This document shows, piece after piece, positions 59,587 through 64,000 of a stretch of 64,000 nucleotides of DNA. Position 1 is the first letter of the stretch. Every line of letters starts with the position of its first letter. This DNA is from CAYWWY01 sp964580185 (GTDB lineage: Bacteria; Thermotogota; Thermotogae; MWEM01). Location of the stretch: positions 1-64,000 of the forward strand of contig CAZOJQ010000008.1 of the NCBI GenBank assembly GCA_964580185.1, in the 5' to 3' direction. Under the pieces are notes generated by a model. It searched no databases. It was not told the DNA's origin and saw only the letters and a program-made list of their open reading frames with translations. The position numbers and the translations under genes were made by a program.

Positions 59587-62500
59587 TTAGATCGCGGTCT
59601 TCTTCTGTCCGAAAACAGACTCTTCATATTCAATAGCAGTATACCAATCCATACCAGTACCAGCAGGCACAATCTGTCCGATAATCACGTTTTCCTTAAG
59701 CCCTTTCAGCTCGTCGATGCTTCCGCGAAGCGCGCTCTCCGTAAGCACTTGGGCAGTCTGCTGGAATGAAGCGGCGCTCAACCAACCAATTCGTTCCAAA
59801 GAGGCTTTTGTGATTCTCAATAGCTTCCGCCGATACTTCACCGGTTCTTTCGCAAGGATCTGAATGGTTTTGGTTTTGGGTTCAGGATTGAGTTCGGAGG
59901 CGTGTTCTTCAACAATCTCCACTTCTTTGACTCCCGCTCGAACCAGCTTTTGGAGCAAGGACTCAGTAACGGTTTCCCCATCTTTGGCGAGCTCCACAAG
60001 CTCTTTGTCTTCCCGAGTAAGCACATGACGGGCCAATTCTTTGCCCAGAACCCGTTTCCGGTTTTCGTTGACTTTGGCGTTGTTTTTCAAAAGGGTTTCG
60101 TTGGCTTTTCGCACTTCTTGAATCATAACCAAATCGCCCACAAGGAAATCGGTGTCACCGGGATCAATCACTTCAACTTTGCTCAGCATCTGTTTGATAA
60201 TGAGTTCGATGTGTTTGTTGTGGATTTCTACGCCTTGTTCCGAGTATACCCGTTTGATTTCTCGAAGGAGATAGGTGAAGGTCGCATCCACATCGAGTTC
60301 CTGCATAAGCTCTCTCGGGCGCAAAGCGCCGGTGGAAAGCGCGGATCCTGGAAGGACTTTGTCTCCGACAAGGTTGCGTGTTTTCAGATTGGACGCAAGC
60401 TCATACTCCGAGATTCTTCCTTCATAATCTTCCAGGTAGATCTTGGTTTTCCCGGTTTCATCCTGTTTGATGTCCTTCACAAATCCACGGACTTTGCTGA
60501 AAATGGCAGGGTTTTCTTTTAGTTTCTTTCTGGCTTCGAACAACTCTTCGGCTCTGGGCAATCCTTGGGTAATGTCTGCTGCAGAAGCGATTCCGCCTGT
60601 ATGAAAGGTTCTCATCGTCAACTGCGTACCGGGTTCACCGATCGATTGGGCCGCGATAATCCCCACAGCTTCGCCCACAGACACAATCCGGTGATTCGAA
60701 AGATCCATTCCATAACACTTAGCGCACACTCCATCTTCGGCTTCGCAATCAAAGACCGTCCGGATCTTTATGGTCGGTCTGACTTCCACTTCTGAGACCT
60801 CTTCTTCGGCAAGCAAACGAGCCGTCGCTGGATCGATCTTTTCCTCTTCCAACAACAAAACGCGTTTTCCGTCTTGGGACCGAATCTTCTGTTTGGAGTA
60901 GTTGCCCACCACCGGGAATTCCAATACACTCACTTCCGATATCCCATGATTGTTGCACTCCTGCATCATATGCCAGTTCACAGGTGTTCCTGCTTGAAAC
61001 AAGAGCATACCGTTGGATGCGAAGATATCCTCTTTCAACTCAATGTATGAATGATTGTCTTTTCTCATGTCTTGATACCGCAGAGAATACTCCCTCATGA
61101 CATCGACTTTTTGAGAGAAGGTCGCCAGGAACCGAGCGTCATTGTCGTACAGCATGACATCCCGATCATACGATCTCGAAGGATCCTGATCATTCCGAAG
61201 CACCTCGCCGGTCCGCGGGTGGATCACCGCTTCGCCCAGCACTCGACCGAAGATGTTCTTTTCCAGATTTTCGATCTCCATATCTTCATCGCGAAGAGCG
61301 GTCGCTTCGACTCCGTGGTGGGTACCGCAATCTGCTTTCAAAACGACAATCCCTTGGGAGACATCGACCAGACGGCGCGTCAGATATCCGGCATTTGCCG
61401 TACGCAATGCGGTGTCTGCGGATCCTTTTCTCCCTCCGTGGGTGGACATGAAGAACTCCATAACGCTAAGGCCTTCCCGGAAGTTCGCGCGGATCGGAAG
61501 TTCGATAATATCACCCGCGGGTCCAACCATAAGGCCGCGCATTCCGGCTAGCTGTTTGATCTGGTCGATATTTCCTCGCGCGCCCGAAGCCACCATCATA
61601 TACAAGGGGTTGAACAGGTCCTTACCCAGATAGTCATAGGTTTCCTTCTGAATCAATTCAGTCGTCTTATCCCAGATCTTGATGATCTCTCTTTTTCGTT
61701 CCAGAGTGGTCAAAAACCCTTTTCTGTAGTAGGCTTCAATCTCTTTGATCTTTTTCTCCGCTTGACGAATGAAGTCTTTTTTCTTGGGCGAGATCACCAC
61801 ATCCACGACCGAAATTGTCAGCCCGGCTTGAGTTGCATAATGGAACCCAAGGTCTTTGATATCGTCTAACAATTCTGCGGTGCGGTCGATGCCGTACTTT
61901 TTGAAGATCTCATAGATCAGTTCTTTGATCTGCTTTTTCCCGAAGGTCTTCTGATAATCTTGAAAATCGGTCGGGATGATCTCGTTCCAAATCGCGCGGC
62001 CTAGAGTGGTCTTGATTCGCCAAGGTGTTCCTCCGCGGCCCCCTTCGATATCCATAAGGACAGGGGTATGGAGGTTCAACGGTTTTTCGGACTGGTTGAT
62101 CTTCGCAAACTCCAGCGCCAGCAGTCCTTCTTCCAAGGAGCTGAATCGATGGGGAATCTCTTCTTCGGGGATTTGATCAAAGTCTTTTCGGGCCAGTGTC
62201 AGATAGTAAATCCCAACGATGATTTCCTTGTCGGGTCTTGACAATGGTTGTCCATCCGCAGGAGAAATGATGTTGTACCGGGAGAGCATCAGCAGTTTGA
62301 CTTCTGCTTGGGCTTTCGCGGACAAAGGTACATGCACCGCCATCTGGTCTCCGTCGAAGTCGGCGTTGAATGGCGGACATACCAACGGATGAAGACGGAT
62401 GGCATTTCCTTCCACCAAACGGGGCATGAAAGATTGGATCGAGATCCGATGGAGCGTAGGCGCTCGGTTCAGCATGATCGGATGCTCTTTGATGACGTCT

Positions 62501-64000
62501 TCCAACACTTCCCATGCTTGGGGCATTTCCTTTTCAATGATGGCTTTTTTCAGTTTTCGTGCTGTCTTGGATGTGGTTTCGTCTCCTAAGAGTTTGGCCA
62601 ACACAAAGGGTTTAAAGAGTTCCAGCGCCATCTTTTTGGGGATTCCGCATTCATGGATTCTGAGTTCAGGGCCGACCACAATAACAGCCCGTCCGGAATA
62701 GTCCACTCGTTTTCCCAACAGGTTCCTTCGAAACCGTCCTTTCTTCCCTTTCAGAAGGTCCGTTAAGGATTTCAGAGGCCGGCCACCGCGGTCTGTGATT
62801 GGCTTGGACATCCGGCCATTATAGATGAGCGCGTCGACCGCCTGTTGCAGCATCCGCTTTTCATTGCGAACAATAACATCGGGCGCGTTCAGATTCATTA
62901 ATTTGGATAATCGATTGTTTCGATTGATGACTCTCCGGTAGAGATCATTCAAATCGGTTGTCGCAAACCGACCTCCTTCGATCTGAATCATCGGTCGGAG
63001 CTCGGGAGGAATCACGGGTACAGAGTTCAAGATCATCCACGTCGGATCGTTCGCTGAGGTCAAAAGGTCCTTGACGATCTGCAAGCGTTTCCTCAGTTTG
63101 AGCACGCGCGCGTTGGATCGGGGAATCAGCCGAAGTTCATCTTCGATTTCGACTCGGATTTTCTCTAAATCCAGCTTTTCCAAAAGGATCTTTACCGCTT
63201 CAGCGCCGGTCTGCGCTTCAATCTTGCCCGGATACACGGTATGGTAGGCCTCATACTCATTGTCGGTCAAAATGTCACCGACTTTTTTGTTGATTTCTTG
63301 GGATACCGCTTCATCAATCTCGGTAATCACCAAGATGGGTCGGTCGTTTTCAATTTCCGCTTCGACATTGAACATGCCGGGGTAGTAGTTTTCAAGGGTT
63401 TTGTACTCTGTAAGGGATAGGATTTCTTCCTCATACACAAACCGGTCGGCGATATGAGCGTCCTTTTCGACCATCTCGCCTTCATTGACATAGAGGATGG
63501 AACCTTCAATGATCGGGTATTTCTTTTCTTCAATAATATTTTCGATCAGGATCTGCCCATTGGAAGCGGTAACAAGCCGCCCATCAGGTCCTGAAGCAAC
63601 CGTTAATCCTTTTCCGAAAACCACCTGACCCGAGAATTTGGATCGAATGGGGTCGTAGGTGACCATCTCGGAGAGGGGATCTCCTTTTTTTACTTTTGAC
63701 TCGTCTTTCACCAAAACTTTGGCTCCATACGGTATGCTGAAGGTAACCGGCTGATCACCGCTCGTAATGATCGGCTCAATGGAAATCGTTCCCAGTCCTT
63801 CATCCACATCCACCGTTCCGTCGATTGGCGCGTAAAGGGCAGGATGGGTCTGTTCGCTTGCCAATTCTTGTCCTTCTTCCACTCGATCTCCCGCCCGAAC
63901 GTTGAGCATGGTGTCTTTGTGGACTGTATGGCCTTTGCTCACCTTATCCGTGATATGGACCCAATTGATGAGTTTGCCTGTATGGGTTTCTTCTTCGGTG
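59587..64000 (-). CDS. rpoC: RNA polymerase beta' subunit, N terminus missing
   Basis: The frame stays open to the window edge, giving about 1470 residues without the N-terminal zinc finger. The catalytic NADFDGDQMA is intact, as are the bridge-helix/trigger-loop regions (GAVIG-like VGIIAAQSIGEPGTQLTMRTFHTGG) and the second zinc site CEAEDGVCAKC. Before the standard core there are at least 240 residues of beta-rich barrel-sandwich sequence with repeated PIDGTVDV, GKGLTVASG and YVNEGEMVEKDAHI-like turns. A further stretch of about 70 residues is inserted near the C terminus before YRRKLLRITKASL. Confidence 0.96.
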   Translation of the reverse strand, partial: TEEETHTGKLINWVHITDKVSKGHTVHKDTMLNVRAGDRVEEGQELASEQTHPALYAPIDGTVDVDEGLGTISIEPIITSGDQPVTFSIPYGAKVLVKDESKVKKGDPLSEMVTYDPIRSKFSGQVVFGKGLTVASGPDGRLVTASNGQILIENIIEEKKYPIIEGSILYVNEGEMVEKDAHIADRFVYEEEILSLTEYKTLENYYPGMFNVEAEIENDRPILVITEIDEAVSQEINKKVGDILTDNEYEAYHTVYPGKIEAQTGAEAVKILLEKLDLEKIRVEIEDELRLIPRSNARVLKLRKRLQIVKDLLTSANDPTWMILNSVPVIPPELRPMIQIEGGRFATTDLNDLYRRVINRNNRLSKLMNLNAPDVIVRNEKRMLQQAVDALIYNGRMSKPITDRGGRPLKSLTDLLKGKKGRFRRNLLGKRVDYSGRAVIVVGPELRIHECGIPKKMALELFKPFVLAKLLGDETTSKTARKLKKAIIEKEMPQAWEVLEDVIKEHPIMLNRAPTLHRISIQSFMPRLVEGNAIRLHPLVCPPFNADFDGDQMAVHVPLSAKAQAEVKLLMLSRYNIISPADGQPLSRPDKEIIVGIYYLTLARKDFDQIPEEEIPHRFSSLEEGLLALEFAKINQSEKPLNLHTPVLMDIEGGRGGTPWRIKTTLGRAIWNEIIPTDFQDYQKTFGKKQIKELIYEIFKKYGIDRTAELLDDIKDLGFHYATQAGLTISVVDVVISPKKKDFIRQAEKKIKEIEAYYRKGFLTTLERKREIIKIWDKTTELIQKETYDYLGKDLFNPLYMMVASGARGNIDQIKQLAGMRGLMVGPAGDIIELPIRANFREGLSVMEFFMSTHGGRKGSADTALRTANAGYLTRRLVDVSQGIVVLKADCGTHHGVEATALRDEDMEIENLEKNIFGRVLGEAVIHPRTGEVLRNDQDPSRSYDRDVMLYDNDARFLATFSQKVDVMREYSLRYQDMRKDNHSYIELKEDIFASNGMLLFQAGTPVNWHMMQECNNHGISEVSVLEFPVVGNYSKQKIRSQDGKRVLLLEEEKIDPATARLLAEEEVSEVEVRPTIKIRTVFDCEAEDGVCAKCYGMDLSNHRIVSVGEAVGIIAAQSIGEPGTQLTMRTFHTGGIASAADITQGLPRAEELFEARKKLKENPAIFSKVRGFVKDIKQDETGKTKIYLEDYEGRISEYELASNLKTRNLVGDKVLPGSALSTGALRPRELMQELDVDATFTYLLREIKRVYSEQGVEIHNKHIELIIKQMLSKVEVIDPGDTDFLVGDLVMIQEVRKANETLLKNNAKVNENRKRVLGKELARHVLTREDKELVELAKDGETVTESLLQKLVRAGVKEVEIVEEHASELNPEPKTKTIQILAKEPVKYRRKLLRITKASLERIGWLSAASFQQTAQVLTESALRGSIDELKGLKENVIIGQIVPAGTGMDWYTAIEYEESVFGQKKTAI

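Overview
The window looks like chromosomal core sequence from an anaerobic, fermentative bacterium. Pointers to this are a modular [FeFe]-hydrogenase, a glycine-cleavage pair (gcvT/gcvH), an NADH-using Na+ pump of the NQR type, an ASKHA/[2Fe-2S] corrinoid-activator-like protein and the absence of any respiratory oxidase. Gene order (phoH-pgpH-ybeY, cmk-ispH-S1-der, strong AAGGAGG ribosome-binding sites, frequent TTG and GTG starts) is Firmicutes-like. However, the RNA polymerase beta' subunit carries a large barrel-sandwich insertion near its N terminus, of the kind known from Thermus/Deinococcus, Thermotogae and other deep lineages and not from Bacillus or Clostridium. I therefore do not assign a phylum. 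I see no phage, insertion sequence, integrase, CRISPR array or rRNA. No gene-free stretch exceeds 300 bases; the longest, about 210 bases, lies between trpS and gdh.

Layout. 1-8.3 kb, plus strand: end of a nucleoside phosphorylase, an alpha/alpha-toroid protein, an SDR oxidoreductase, a promoter with palindromes, an ABC-2 exporter of three genes, a TetR regulator, a class-III aminotransferase, an AlkD-like protein and a GNAT. 8.4-17.3 kb: a CrtI-like FAD enzyme, the ASKHA protein (minus), a NatAB-like exporter, a DHFR/RibD-like reductase, HtpX (minus), a SagB-type oxidase and a minimal sugar-phosphate transferase. 17.3-32.1 kb, minus strand: a small lipoprotein, a 14-bp tandem repeat and a GNAT with its own promoter, then an almost gapless run read DUF2007-gcvT-gcvH-[2Fe-2S]-aspS-STAS-cmk-ispH-S1-der-plsY-glgX-glycosyltransferase. 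32.1-35.3 kb: trpS-scpA, a terminator and gdh. 35.5-42.3 kb: a DUF308 protein, an unrecognised ORF, nqrFEDCB (no nqrA) and a secreted protein made of two solute-binding domains plus a chagasin-like inhibitor domain. 42.4-49.5 kb: ybeY, a shortened PgpH, phoH, lysA, dCMP deaminase, a hydantoinase-like amidohydrolase and a knotted-type carbamoyltransferase. 49.5-56.8 kb: a GNAT-like protein, fabZ, fabF, a glycosyltransferase, NhaC and an ABC importer pair. 56.9-64 kb: [FeFe]-hydrogenase, tRNA-Ser(UGA), yabR-like, rpmE and rpoC (cut by the window edge).

How the parts fit. Three separate modules handle sodium (NQR, an NhaC antiporter, NatAB-like exporter), which suggests Na+-based energetics. Amino-acid and ureide catabolism (gdh, gcvT/H, hydantoinase plus carbamoyltransferase) could feed reducing equivalents to the hydrogenase and NQR. 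Most promoters I can see have a TGn-extended -10 box and a weak -35 box. Several sit inside the end of the preceding gene.
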